NCBI RefSeq assembly: GCF_000181875.2
Contig: NZ_ABJZ02000006.1
Location: 1 to 47,744 of the forward strand
Source: [Borrelia] finlandensis
GTDB taxonomy: Bacteria; Spirochaetota; Spirochaetia; Borreliales; Borreliaceae
Direction: 5' to 3'
DNA length: 47,744 nt
Shown: positions 8,289 to 16,174 of the stretch, piece by piece
Layout of the letters: each line of letters starts with the position of its first letter
Numbering within the stretch: the stretch's first letter is position 1
The notes under the pieces: generated by a model
The model's input: only the letters and a program-made list of their open reading frames with translations
Databases searched by the model: none
Told to the model about the DNA's origin: nothing
Program-made: the position numbers and the translations under genes

Positions 8289-9104
8289 ATGTCTGAAGAA
8301 GAGAAAGAAAAATTACTAATTGATGAGGAAGAAACAGTTCAAATTAAAGACTTAAATAGAGTTAAGGATGTAAAAAATACTGATCTTTTGCTGCTTGATG
8401 ATGGAGTGGCAAACAGCAACGCTATTACTTATGAAAACTTTTTAAAAACCACTAAAGATAAGACATTTAAAGGAGAAGGACTAAGCTATTTTAAAGAGAT
8501 AATTAAATCTACAATTGCCGAAGAGCTTGCAGCTGATACAAGTTTTGTAGAAAAAATTTACAATAAAATAATAAACAAGCTAATTAATAATGACCCAAAT
8601 AATATTTCTAACCTTTTTAGTAAAATTAAATCACGCCTTACAAATAGCATATCATCAGCTACTCTATCTAAATATGATAATCTTTTAATAATGCCTAATT
8701 CAAGCACTATTCAAAAAACACCCGTTCCCAAACAACTACTCGGAGTACCGGCAGATTATGAGTACAGTGGTACAACCTATGGCAATACGCTTTATCCATA
8801 TGAATACAAAAATAAATCAATATATATTGATTTAGAGTACGGTGGTGATATAACTCTTATTTTTTATAAAAATAATGATGATGACCCCATTTACCTTGAT
8901 ATTCAGATTCACGCAGAACACCATGCGCATCTTATTCCGAAAATGATATATCTAAGGTATTCCGATGAATCTAAAAAAACCATACTATATGAACACACGG
9001 GGGTTAATGGATCATCTACCATATTTCCTTTGCTCCAAGGATGGTATGTCCAAAAAAGAAGAAACAGATCAGGGGGCGCAGTCCCCAATCTTTTAAAACT
9101 GTGA
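8289..9104 (+). CDS. cp32 tail fibre-like protein (DUF685-type)
   Basis: A 271-residue protein starting at ATG 8289 behind AGGAGG. Residues 15-60 ('VQIKDLNRVKDVKNTDLLLLDDGVANSNAITYENFLK') follow the pattern of N-terminal repeats in phage tail fibres, where 'tD.lll.dg..s..it...l' recurs. The C-terminal half is beta- and Tyr-rich, suitable for receptor contact. It is the last structural gene before the lysis genes. A truncated inverted paralogue lies at 26.8-27.1 kb. Receptor binding is inferred. Confidence 0.6.
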   Translation: MSEEEKEKLLIDEEETVQIKDLNRVKDVKNTDLLLLDDGVANSNAITYENFLKTTKDKTFKGEGLSYFKEIIKSTIAEELAADTSFVEKIYNKIINKLINNDPNNISNLFSKIKSRLTNSISSATLSKYDNLLIMPNSSTIQKTPVPKQLLGVPADYEYSGTTYGNTLYPYEYKNKSIYIDLEYGGDITLIFYKNNDDDPIYLDIQIHAEHHAHLIPKMIYLRYSDESKKTILYEHTGVNGSSTIFPLLQGWYVQKRRNRSGGAVPNLLKL

Positions 9105-9110
9105 ACTTTT

Positions 9111-9140
9111 TTAGCAAAAATTATAATTTTGGTATATAAT
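9111..9140 (+). promoter_or_regulatory. blyA promoter candidate
   Basis: A perfect TATAAT (9135-9140) is preceded at 18 bp by TTAGCA, a weak -35. It lies 33 nt upstream of blyA. The neighbouring TTAGCAAAAAT motif recurs near other phage promoters in the window. It would give the lysis genes their own transcript in addition to read-through from the tail operon. Confidence 0.5.
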
Positions 9141-9173
9141 ATAAATATAAAAATTAAAATCGAGGATTAAAAA

Positions 9174-9371
9174 ATGGATACTATTAAAATAACAGAACTT
9201 CTAATTAATTTAAACGAAATAAAACTTATAGCCGTAATGATTTTTGTAACAGTACTAGTTCTAGGAGGGTTGATTCTTCTAAAACCACTACTAAAAGACA
9301 TATTATCTATAGTAATAGGTAAGATTTTTAGAAATGGAAATGGCAATAATCATATTAAAAAAAGAGATTAA
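9174..9371 (+). CDS. blyA: BlyA holin-like membrane protein
   Basis: A 65-residue protein with a single strong hydrophobic segment at residues 18-40 (IAVMIFVTVLVLGGLILLKP). The C-terminus is basic and Asn-rich (KIFRNGNGNNHIKKRD). This is the size and form of BlyA of cp32 plasmids, which was shown in the literature to behave as a holin-like pore former. The gene sits right after the tail genes and 3 nt before blyB. No muralytic enzyme is recognisable beside it. Confidence 0.9.
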   Translation: MDTIKITELLINLNEIKLIAVMIFVTVLVLGGLILLKPLLKDILSIVIGKIFRNGNGNNHIKKRD

Positions 9372-9374
9372 TTC

Positions 9375-9722
9375 GTGAAATTATCTAAAGACAATCTTGA
9401 GATTGGACTTACATCCATATCAACCCTTATTGACGTATTCTCTAAATTTGAAGATGAATTTGACGAAATTGCACATAAAGGATTTTTTTTGGTTTATGAA
9501 TTGTATTCTCATTATAAATTAATCTATAAAGCAAATATGGAAAGACTTGAGAATACATTAACTCCAACAATAGCTGAAACACTAGCTCCAGTGAATGACA
9601 AAATCAATCAATGTATCGATCTAGTTAATTCTGATGAGAAAAACCTAAAAATATCTAATCAGCTCAAATTCAACCAGGAAGGAAAACCTATCTATCAAGA
9701 AGGAATAAATAATGCAAAATAA
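9375..9722 (+). CDS. blyB: BlyB, BlyA accessory protein
   Basis: A 115-residue soluble, helical, acidic protein starting at GTG 9375, 3 nt after blyA. It matches the cp32 BlyB family by position, size and its start (KLSKDNLEIGLTSISTLIDV). BlyB was described as a chaperone-like partner that stabilises BlyA. Its end overlaps the next frame by 11 nt. It has no signal peptide. Confidence 0.85.
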   Translation: MKLSKDNLEIGLTSISTLIDVFSKFEDEFDEIAHKGFFLVYELYSHYKLIYKANMERLENTLTPTIAETLAPVNDKINQCIDLVNSDEKNLKISNQLKFNQEGKPIYQEGINNAK

Positions 9723-10047
9723 CACTATTAGTTTAGGCCTTAATTTACTATCCAACTTAACCAACATAGCTAAAGCTAATACAAACATAAATCATAATTA
9801 CATCAATACTTTTGGTAGAGTAATAGATTTTTTCTACAAAACATATATTGAGACACTAAAATCCATAGAAACAGCTGAATCAATGAAAATATTTGAAGAA
9901 ATACAAGACATTTTAAAATACAATATTGAAATAATAGAGGCTACTTCGAGTGACAAAAATAAAAGAATTATCTCCTCAATTAAAGCAAAACGTAACAAAA
10001 TCATGAAAGAATATATCAATACTCTTAAAAGAGGTGAAAATGCTTAA
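9712..10047 (+). CDS. cp32 lysis-region protein, BlyB-adjacent
   Basis: A 111-residue helical protein starting at ATG 9712 inside the 3' end of blyB. The start MQNNTISLGLNLLSNLTNI echoes the start of BlyB ('LEIGLTSISTLIDV'), so the two may be distant paralogues. It overlaps the next gene by 8 nt or more, giving a tightly coupled four-gene lysis cluster. No enzymatic motif is visible. Its function is unknown. Confidence 0.7.
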   Translation: MQNNTISLGLNLLSNLTNIAKANTNINHNYINTFGRVIDFFYKTYIETLKSIETAESMKIFEEIQDILKYNIEIIEATSSDKNKRIISSIKAKRNKIMKEYINTLKRGENA

Positions 10048-10393
10048 GAAAACAAAGTGTCTACTAATTGCTGTACTACTATGTTGCACTACTATTGCTA
10101 GCCTACCAGAAGAACCAAAACCGCCAATTATTCAAACACTAAAATCTTTAACCAAATATGAAGCACAACTTTCAGAGTATGTTATGTACCTAGTAACATT
10201 TTTAGCTAAAACAAAAGTTAAAGTTAATGACCCAAATTATCCAGAATATACTTATCCAGACTTATCAACACTAAAAGACGAACACTCCATAACTGCGGTA
10301 AAATATAATATCAACATACTTTTAGAGTATATTAAAAAAACACAACCCATAGCAAAAAAAGTCTATAATCAATATTCAAAGTTAAAAATGTGA
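10040..10393 (+). CDS. small exported protein of cp32 lysis cluster
   Basis: I take ATG 10040, with AGAGGTG upstream, over GTG 10034, giving 117 residues. The N-terminus is a signal peptide (KKTKCLLIAVLLCCTTIASL). The two Cys could serve as a lipobox (LLCC), or Ala-Ser-Leu could be a signal peptidase I site. The rest is Pro/Lys/Tyr-rich. Its position as the last gene of the bly cluster suggests an envelope role in lysis, perhaps a spanin-like partner. That is speculation from place and export signal. Confidence 0.65.
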   Translation: MLKKTKCLLIAVLLCCTTIASLPEEPKPPIIQTLKSLTKYEAQLSEYVMYLVTFLAKTKVKVNDPNYPEYTYPDLSTLKDEHSITAVKYNINILLEYIKKTQPIAKKVYNQYSKLKM

Positions 10394-10469
10394 ATTACAA
10401 AAAGGTTTTTCTTGCAAGAAATTCTATTTTACATATAAAAATCTCTAAAGCCAATTAATCTAAAATAGT

Positions 10470-10498
10470 GTATAATATGACTATAAGGGAAAATTTTA
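10470..10498 (+). promoter_or_regulatory. bdr promoter -10 and RBS
   Basis: TATAAT is at 10471-10476 and AAGGGA at 10485-10490, 7 nt before ATG 10498. A perfect 12-bp palindrome TTCTTGCAAGAA (10409-10420) lies about 55 nt upstream. These elements favour the ATG at 10498 over the earlier GTG at 10468, which would lie upstream of the transcription start. Confidence 0.5.
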
Positions 10499-11181
10499 TG
10501 GAAACAGTGTCAACAAATATTGCAAGTGTAACTCAAGAACAAATATATAAAGAATTTATTAGACTGGGCATGGAACAACTAATAGCACAAGATTTATCTA
10601 AAAGATATTATCACAATGAGCTAACATATAGAGATTTAGAAAATTTAGAAAAACAATTTGATATAAAATTTGATAATCTTGTTTCTAAAATAGATAATGC
10701 CAAAAGTGAACTTAATACCAAGATAGATAATGTAGAGAAGAATTTACAAAAGGATATATCTAATTTAGACATCAAGATTGATGCCGTAGAGAAGAATTTA
10801 CAAAAGGATATATCTAATTTAGACATCAAGATTGATGCCGTAGAGAAGAATTTACAAAAGGATATATCTAATTTAGACATCAAGATTGATGCCGTAGAGA
10901 AGAATTTACAAAAGGATATATCTAATTTAGACATCAAGATTGATGCCGTAGAGAAGAATTTACAAAAGGATATATCTAATTTAGACATCAAGATTGATGC
11001 CGTAGAGAAGAATTTAAATGCCAAAATAGATACTGTAGAAAAGAATTTAAACACTAAAATAGACAATGTTGAAAAGAATTTAATGTCTCTTTCAGAAATG
11101 CTTAAATGGGTATTGGGAATCATGGGAGCAATGTCTATCACAATGATAGCGGGGCTAATATTTGCTTTCATTTCTAAATAG
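10498..11181 (+). CDS. bdr: Bdr protein with five identical 18-residue repeats
   Basis: A Bdr-family inner-membrane protein of 227 residues from ATG 10498. The N-terminal domain (residues 1-65) is followed by a coiled-coil repeat region of EKNLQKDISNLDIKIDAV units and KID(T/N)VEKNL units. A C-terminal transmembrane helix (VLGIMGAMSITMIAGLIFAF) completes it. Five 54-bp units (10732-11001) appear identical at the DNA level, which points to recent expansion. Bdr proteins are polymorphic in repeat number between strains. Their function is not settled; Ser/Thr phosphorylation has been proposed. Confidence 0.9.
   Translation: METVSTNIASVTQEQIYKEFIRLGMEQLIAQDLSKRYYHNELTYRDLENLEKQFDIKFDNLVSKIDNAKSELNTKIDNVEKNLQKDISNLDIKIDAVEKNLQKDISNLDIKIDAVEKNLQKDISNLDIKIDAVEKNLQKDISNLDIKIDAVEKNLQKDISNLDIKIDAVEKNLNAKIDTVEKNLNTKIDNVEKNLMSLSEMLKWVLGIMGAMSITMIAGLIFAFISK
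10732..11001 (+). repeat. 5 x 54-bp perfect tandem repeat in bdr
   Basis: Units begin with GTAGAGAAGAATTTACAAAA at 10732, 10786, 10840, 10894 and 10948. A sixth start at 11002 diverges after 15 nt. The 54-bp length keeps the frame, so copy-number change alters the coiled-coil length in 18-residue steps. Confidence 0.95.
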
Positions 11182-11286
11182 CTACTACCTCACTTAAAGA
11201 ATATCAATTCAAATAATAATTGTTTATCCAATATTTAATATTAATAATTGATTAAGTGAATATTAATAATAAAAAAAGGAATAACA

Positions 11287-11715
11287 ATGAAAATTATCAA
11301 CATATTATTTTGTTTATTTTTACTAATGCTAAACGGCTGTAATTCTAATGATACTAATACTAGCCAAACAAAAAGTAGACAAAAACGTGATTTAACCCAA
11401 AAAGAAGAAGTACAACAAGAAAAACCAAAATCTAAAGAAGACCTGCTTAGAGAAAAGCTATTTGAAGACCAAAAAACACATCTTGACTGGTTAAAAGCCG
11501 CTTTAACTGATGCTGGAGAATTTGATAAATTTTTAGGATATGGTGAAGATAAAATAAAATCTGCACTTGATCATATAAAAAGTGAGCTTACTAGCTGTAC
11601 TGGAGATAATGCAGAAAATCAAAAAACCACTTTCAAAGAGATAGTTAAAGGTGCCCTTAAAGGGGGTATAGATAATTTTGAAAATACTGCAAGTAGTACG
11701 TGCAAAAATTCATAA
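11287..11715 (+). CDS. mlp: Mlp-family surface lipoprotein
   Basis: A 142-residue lipoprotein precursor. The signal peptide [18 protein letters not shown] has the lipobox LNGC, with Cys18 as the acylated residue. A short polar linker ([17 protein letters not shown]) is followed by the conserved Mlp body ([22 protein letters not shown]). Mlp proteins of cp32 plasmids are surface lipoproteins induced at mammalian conditions. The gene starts behind AAAAGGAATAACA. It lies directly after bdr with no revA gene between them, unlike some cp32s. It converges on the erf gene across a shared terminator. Confidence 0.9.
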   Translation: MKIINILFCLFLLMLNGCNSNDTNTSQTKSRQKRDLTQKEEVQQEKPKSKEDLLREKLFEDQKTHLDWLKAALTDAGEFDKFLGYGEDKIKSALDHIKSELTSCTGDNAENQKTTFKEIVKGALKGGIDNFENTASSTCKNS

Positions 11716-11723
11716 TATATAGC

Positions 11724-11750
11724 AGCCCCCAAATAGGGGGCTTTAATATT
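11724..11750. terminator. bidirectional terminator between mlp and erf
   Basis: A perfect 7-bp GC-rich stem AGCCCCC / GGGGGCT (11724-11730 and 11736-11742) with loop AAATA is followed by TTTAATATT on the + strand. It lies between two convergent genes, so it can end both transcripts. Confidence 0.85.
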
Positions 11751-11751
11751 G

Positions 11752-12768
11752 CTATGCTGCAAATATCTCATCAAACCGTTCATATTCTTTTAAGACACTA
11801 AAGAATATTAATGGACTAGGACCATAAGCAGTCCTCTTAAACGCCACAAACTTTTCAAAATCTTGTAAATCCTTTAATTTATTGTTTTTCTTGAAATAGT
11901 TTTTTATAATCTCCGCCCAATAGTTTATACTCTTAAAATCACTGTTTTTCTCAAAATACGAGATTAAATCAGATTCAATTTTCTTGATATCATCAACATT
12001 ATTGGGGTCTATATTCTGAATAAAGCTTATTTTTTGAATAATTGAGTTTATATTATCTTTTGTTGTAGGGCTATTTACCCAATCTTTTATATTAGACAAC
12101 GCTTCTTTAAAAACACTGTAATAATAAAACCTATCTTTTTTTTGTTCTTGATTAATGCCTCTTTTCTGGTTTTGAATAGTGTTATTTTTCTGAATTTGAT
12201 TAATCTCTTGTTTTTGTTCCCTTTTTTGTTCTTGCTTTTGATTAACACTAACTTGCTTGCTAGGCATAGAATTTTCGTTTTCGTGATTATTGTAAATAGG
12301 TGCTGCATCAGTATCAAATTCACTTTTTATGTCAAGATACGCAACTAAAGCATACCTTTTAAAATAAGTAATAGCTGCACCAACAAGTTGTGGCATTGTA
12401 TTCAAATTTTTAGACCCATTTTCACCGTTCCATTGTAATTTATCTGTATGAATTAATGTATCAAGCGACTCTTTGTATCCAGTACTTTTACTGTAAAATG
12501 TAGTCCTAACAACAGGAACTTCACCATTTTTACCATACACAAAAGTTGGAAATTGCCAAAAACCAAGCTTTAAATTGTGATTTTTTATAACATTTTGAAT
12601 TACTTCTACTATGACATTGAAATCTTGATACTTATATCCGTATCCTTTAAGACTTTTGTCAATACGTGGCAAGTTCATTCTTAAAGTATCCATATCATTT
12701 AAAAAGTCTATTTCTGCTTGAATATTATTTTGTATTTCTTGATTATTATTGTTTGATATGTTTGTCAT
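11752..12768 (-). CDS. Erf-family single-strand annealing recombinase
   Basis: A 338-residue protein. Residues 18-155 match the ERF family core: 'DTLRMNLPRIDKSLKGYGYKYQDF', then 'LKLGFWQFP', 'TLIHTDKLQW' and 'NTMPQLVGAAITYFKRYALVAYLDI', with the typical 'q..GaaiTY.kRYal'. A Gln/Lys/Asn-rich linker (residues 165-215) and a helical C-terminal domain follow. Erf proteins anneal single strands in phage recombination and genome circularisation. The first 9 codons and the whole leader are nearly identical to those of the exonuclease gene at 17318, which suggests a co-regulated exonuclease/annealing pair (RecE/RecT-like). Confidence 0.85.
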   Translation of the reverse strand: MTNISNNNNQEIQNNIQAEIDFLNDMDTLRMNLPRIDKSLKGYGYKYQDFNVIVEVIQNVIKNHNLKLGFWQFPTFVYGKNGEVPVVRTTFYSKSTGYKESLDTLIHTDKLQWNGENGSKNLNTMPQLVGAAITYFKRYALVAYLDIKSEFDTDAAPIYNNHENENSMPSKQVSVNQKQEQKREQKQEINQIQKNNTIQNQKRGINQEQKKDRFYYYSVFKEALSNIKDWVNSPTTKDNINSIIQKISFIQNIDPNNVDDIKKIESDLISYFEKNSDFKSINYWAEIIKNYFKKNNKLKDLQDFEKFVAFKRTAYGPSPLIFFSVLKEYERFDEIFAA

Positions 12769-12900
12769 TTTTTTTACTCCTTTTATGATAATAAATATTA
12801 TTTTATAGCAAAAACTATTTTTGCCAACTTTTTTACAAAAATTTTTACAAAAAATTAGGGCTTAGCTAAATTCTCTTGCTAAAGAACTTCGCTAAACCCT
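12741..12900 (-). repeat. inverted repeat copy A (erf leader)
   Basis: Read on the - strand, 12823-12741 is identical over 83 nt to 17263-17345 on the + strand. Homology continues, with changes, back to 12900. It covers promoter, RBS and the codons for MTNISNNNN. Together with copy B it flanks the replication module in inverted orientation. Confidence 0.9.
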
Positions 12901-13144
12901 TATATTATTTTTTGCAAATTATCATAAAAGGTAGGTAAAAACATGAAAATATTTTCCTACACTGTTTGTAGTGTAGCCCAATTTAGAATTAAAATCAATT
13001 TGTATTTTTACCAAATTACAAAAAGTGTATTAATTTAACAAAATTAATAATTAAAAATTAATATTTTTTTAGAAAAGTATTTACTTTTAAATCAAAATTT
13101 TGCATTATAATAGTAATTATTAATAATCATAAAAGGAGTAAAAA
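12769..13144. promoter_or_regulatory. divergent control region between erf and PF57
   Basis: This 376-bp gene-free stretch holds both leaders. For erf (- strand) there is GGAGT 8-12 nt before ATG, the palindrome GCAAAAACTATTTTTGC (12808-12824), and a hairpin with arms AGGGCTTAGC / GCTAAACCCT (12857-12866, 12891-12900). For PF57 (+ strand) there is TATAAT at 13106-13111 and AAAAGGAG before ATG 13145. A 7-bp hairpin CTACACT/AGTGTAG is at 12957-12963 and 12970-12976. The region may also contain the cp32 origin, since replication genes start here; I see no other origin signature. Confidence 0.6.
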
Positions 13145-14242
13145 ATGAAAGGTTTTTTAAACACCCCAAAAGGGCCAGTTTGCCATAACAAACACCAACA
13201 TAAATTAATATCTCTTACTTCAACACTAGATTTTCTAAACAAAAAAGATAAAAAATATAACCAAAAAAACATACTCTATTACTATAATAAAAATCTAAAA
13301 AGAAATGGTTTGGCTCCCACTACTTTAAGAACAATGCAAAATTATCTTTATAAATTAGAAAAAGTATTAAAAGTCACAACGAATTACTACCAACACATGG
13401 GTGTAAATTGTGGAACTGAAATTTATTATAAACTAAAGTATCCTAAAAAAGAATGTTACCAGAAAATCAACAAGTACTTTAAAGAACAAAAAAACTCTAG
13501 ATTTAAATCTAGAGTCAATAACCATTTTAAAGATAATGTTTCCAAAAATAGTAGTGTAAATTCAGTGGAGTGTTTAAGTAATAAAAATAATATAAAAGAA
13601 GAAAGAAAGATTAAAGAAATAGAAAAATATCAACTAAGAAATTATTTCAATAATTGTAACTTTAAAACAGAAGAAGCTCTTTCTATTTTGTATTTAAATA
13701 TTGATAAAGATACTAAGATTGAGGCAATAAATATCTTAAAACAAAATGAAATTGCCCTAATAAAAAAATTCAATATAAAAAAATCTTGCATGAAAGAAAA
13801 ACAAAAAAAATTAAAAGAAATTCTATACAACACTAGGAAAGAATTAGAAGAAAACGGGTACAATCCCAAACAATTAGAAATAAATTTACAAAAAGTATAC
13901 GAAAATTACAAATATAAGCCCCACTTTATTATTAAAAATCATAAATATAGCGATTTAAACAATATAAAGCGTAAATTAGAAAAGTCGATTGAAAGAAAAA
14001 AAGAAAATTCTCAACAAGATTATGAGAACTTAAAAACAAACATTTTCAATATCCTTATTGAACAACTAAAAAAAGAAACAAATATTGAAATTCTAAAGCC
14101 AATTATCAAAAAATATTTGAATAACCAAAAGAAAATAGAATACAATAAAGTATTTGGTATATATCATCTTGAATTATTAGAAATAATAAAAAATGAAAAA
14201 AATTCTTTAACCACAGAAGAATTTAGCATAAAGGCCGTATGA
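13145..14242 (+). CDS. PF57/62 plasmid replication protein
   Basis: A 365-residue, very Lys/Asn/Ile-rich protein of the Borrelia PF57/62 family, thought to be the replication initiator of the maintenance cassette. Recognisable segments are HQHKLISLTSTLDFL (residues 18-32), NILYYYNKNLKRN, TLRTMQNYLYKLEKVL and TTNYYQHMGVNCGTEIYYKL. The cassette order PF57-PF50-PF32-PF49 follows. Start ATG 13145 has AAAGGAG 7 nt upstream and a TATAAT at 13106. It appears intact and is the only complete member of this family here; decayed copies lie at 27.5-28.3 kb and 41.3-42.3 kb. Confidence 0.85.
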   Translation: MKGFLNTPKGPVCHNKHQHKLISLTSTLDFLNKKDKKYNQKNILYYYNKNLKRNGLAPTTLRTMQNYLYKLEKVLKVTTNYYQHMGVNCGTEIYYKLKYPKKECYQKINKYFKEQKNSRFKSRVNNHFKDNVSKNSSVNSVECLSNKNNIKEERKIKEIEKYQLRNYFNNCNFKTEEALSILYLNIDKDTKIEAINILKQNEIALIKKFNIKKSCMKEKQKKLKEILYNTRKELEENGYNPKQLEINLQKVYENYKYKPHFIIKNHKYSDLNNIKRKLEKSIERKKENSQQDYENLKTNIFNILIEQLKKETNIEILKPIIKKYLNNQKKIEYNKVFGIYHLELLEIIKNEKNSLTTEEFSIKAV

Positions 14243-14251
14243 GGATTTAAC

Positions 14252-14818
14252 ATGGAAAATGCACTAGAACCTATTGAAACTGTAAAAAAAGGTAAATGTA
14301 AAGTTGAATGCCAAAATAAAGAACGTTTTATTTTGATTGAAAAAGAAAATGGTAAAGCAATGTACCATACAAAAATAATGATGGACATTTACAAATTTGG
14401 AGTGTATGAGAAAAAACACGAATTTAGATTATCATTGAGGGCCTTATTTAACGGGGAAAGAATTGTTGAAGAAACTCATTTATACCCAATTAAAGAAGGA
14501 GATAAGTTCATTGGTATTTTTTATGGTTATAGAAAGCCGATTAAAAAGCCGTTAATAAAGTATCAAATAAACGGGGCTAGAAAAGCATATGCATTAGCAA
14601 GGGCATATTATATGGAATTTAGATTTAAAGCCGGAAGTGTCTTTTGCTATTTCAAGGGATTATATCGATTATTAGATAAAAAAAGAACAAATAATCATTA
14701 CAACAAAGTTTTATTTAGTATGTTTACAGATTTAGAACAACAAGTATATAAATTTTATGGGAAAAAATACCCGGAACAAGGACCACTAATAAAATGGATA
14801 ATAAAAAACCTAAAATAA
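14252..14818 (+). CDS. PF50 plasmid maintenance protein (DUF226)
   Basis: A 188-residue DUF226 protein. Characteristic blocks are 'KERFILIEKENGKAMYHTKIMMD', LSLRALFNGE, KEGDKFIGIFYGYRKPIKKP and 'MEFRFKAGSVFCYFKGLYRLL'. It lies 9 nt after PF57 and overlaps parA by 25 nt. Borrelia cassettes always contain PF57 or PF50 with PF32. The biochemical role is not known, although replication or copy-number control is assumed. Confidence 0.85.
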   Translation: MENALEPIETVKKGKCKVECQNKERFILIEKENGKAMYHTKIMMDIYKFGVYEKKHEFRLSLRALFNGERIVEETHLYPIKEGDKFIGIFYGYRKPIKKPLIKYQINGARKAYALARAYYMEFRFKAGSVFCYFKGLYRLLDKKRTNNHYNKVLFSMFTDLEQQVYKFYGKKYPEQGPLIKWIIKNLK

Positions 14819-15543
14819 TAACAATAGCGTCAATCAAGGGCGGTGTTGGTAAAAGCACAAGTGCAATTATATTTGCAACCTTATTGGCTCAAAAATATAA
14901 GGTATTATTAATAGATATAGATACTCAAGCATCCACCACTAGTTATTATTATGATGATATACAAAAATCCAGTATAGATTTAAGAAAAAATAATATATAT
15001 GAAGTTTTAATAGAAAAATTAGATATTAATCGATCAATCGTTAATGTAGCGAATAATTTAGATTTAATACCTAGTTATTTGACTTTACATAGTATAAATG
15101 CTTTTGGTTATAAGCACACTTTTGATGAATTTAGATTAAAAAAAGAGCTTAAACATATAGATGTTGGATATAATTTTATTATAATTGATACTCCCCCAAG
15201 TTTGGATTTTACTTTAACTAATGCTTTAGTTTGTTGTAACAATGTAATTGTCCCCTTGACAGCAGAAAAATGGACAATTGAAAGTTTTGACCTTTTGAAA
15301 TTTTTTATGAAAAAAATAGGTGTAGAATTGCCTACTTATTTTATAATAACGAGATTTAAAAAAAATAATACACATAAGCAATTGTTGGAAATGCTAAACT
15401 CCAAAGAAAATTTTTTAGGAATGATATCAGAAAGAGAAGATTTAAATAGAAGAATTGCTAGTAATTCTTCTTTTGATTTTCAAATGGATTATATAAAAGA
15501 GTATAAAAATTCATTAATGAATTTTTATGCAAAATTAAAATAA
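14794..15543 (+). CDS. parA: PF32 ParA-type partition ATPase
   Basis: A 249-residue ParA. Deviant Walker A KGGVGKST is at residues 14-21. The Walker A' block LLIDIDTQASTTSYYY is near residues 39-54, and Walker B 'FIIIDTPPSLDFTL' near residues 129-142. Next comes PLTAEKWTIESFDLL, then the conserved C-terminal part FIITRFKKNNTHKQLLEML and ISEREDLNRRIASNSSF. It segregates the plasmid by ATP-dependent nucleoid binding. Divergence of PF32 sets plasmid compatibility type in Borrelia. Start ATG 14794 lies inside PF50. Confidence 0.9.
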   Translation: MDNKKPKIITIASIKGGVGKSTSAIIFATLLAQKYKVLLIDIDTQASTTSYYYDDIQKSSIDLRKNNIYEVLIEKLDINRSIVNVANNLDLIPSYLTLHSINAFGYKHTFDEFRLKKELKHIDVGYNFIIIDTPPSLDFTLTNALVCCNNVIVPLTAEKWTIESFDLLKFFMKKIGVELPTYFIITRFKKNNTHKQLLEMLNSKENFLGMISEREDLNRRIASNSSFDFQMDYIKEYKNSLMNFYAKLK

Positions 15544-15546
15544 TTA

Positions 15547-15580
15547 TAATTATAAGTTCGACGCGTTGAACTTATAATTA
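15547..15580. promoter_or_regulatory. 34-bp palindrome between parA and PF49 (parS/operator candidate)
   Basis: Arms of 13 bp, TAATTATAAGTTC (15547-15559) and GAACTTATAATTA (15568-15580), are perfectly complementary. The 8-bp centre GACGCGTT is itself symmetric except for one pair (core ACGCGT). It fills most of the gap between parA and PF49, just before the PF49 Shine-Dalgarno. It is a natural candidate for a centromere or for autoregulation. Confidence 0.7.
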
Positions 15581-15592
15581 AGGAGGCTTGTT

Positions 15593-16171
15593 ATGAAAAA
15601 TAATACAAAATTAATAATCAATAAAAGGGATATTGATTCTGAGGGGAATGCATTACTTGTAGATTCTTCTAATGTTAGTAAAAATGGTGTTGAAACAGAT
15701 CGTTATAATACTTTGAAAAAGAAATTGTATGTAAACCTTAGAGAAGGAGTTTCTAATAGAGTAGAATGTATGAAAATCTTAAAAGAAATTAAAGATAATG
15801 AATACTATAAGCTTGATGGATACAAAAGTTTCGATGCTTTTATAAAGGATTATGATGTTGCAAAAACTCAAGCGTATAACTATTTAAAAATTGCCAATGC
15901 AATAGAAGCAGGAGTTATTGAGGAACAATATGTATTAGATAATGGATTTAGATTAATATTAAGTGTATTGAAAGATAAAGAAAGTCCAGTATTGAAAAAA
16001 TCTAAACAAAACTCAATAAAACCATTGAGATTTCAACTTAAAACTCAAGAAAGTTATGATTTTTACAAAAGCAATGCTAAATTTACAAGTTTTATGATGC
16101 AAGAGATTTTTGAAAATCAAAAAGATTTGATTAGTAAACTTTTAAAAATGTATAAACAATTAAAAGGATAA
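15593..16171 (+). CDS. PF49 plasmid partition protein
   Basis: A 192-residue PF49 protein, the last member of the cassette. Blocks: YNTLKKKLYVNLREGVSNRV, 'KLDGYKSFDAFIKDYDVAKTQAYNYLKIANAI' and FMMQEIFENQKDLISKLL. The middle block looks like a helix-turn-helix. PF49 is considered a functional stand-in for ParB, which the cassettes otherwise lack. Start ATG 15593 has AAGGAGG upstream. It sits 12 nt after the large palindrome. Confidence 0.85.
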   Translation: MKNNTKLIINKRDIDSEGNALLVDSSNVSKNGVETDRYNTLKKKLYVNLREGVSNRVECMKILKEIKDNEYYKLDGYKSFDAFIKDYDVAKTQAYNYLKIANAIEAGVIEEQYVLDNGFRLILSVLKDKESPVLKKSKQNSIKPLRFQLKTQESYDFYKSNAKFTSFMMQEIFENQKDLISKLLKMYKQLKG

Positions 16172-16174
16172 CCT

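Noticed and set aside
10611..11171. Long - strand frame opposite the bdr repeats
   Set aside because: It is a shadow of the in-frame 54-bp repeats (54 is a multiple of 3), has no ribosome binding site, and encodes a Phe/Ser-rich repeat without family support.
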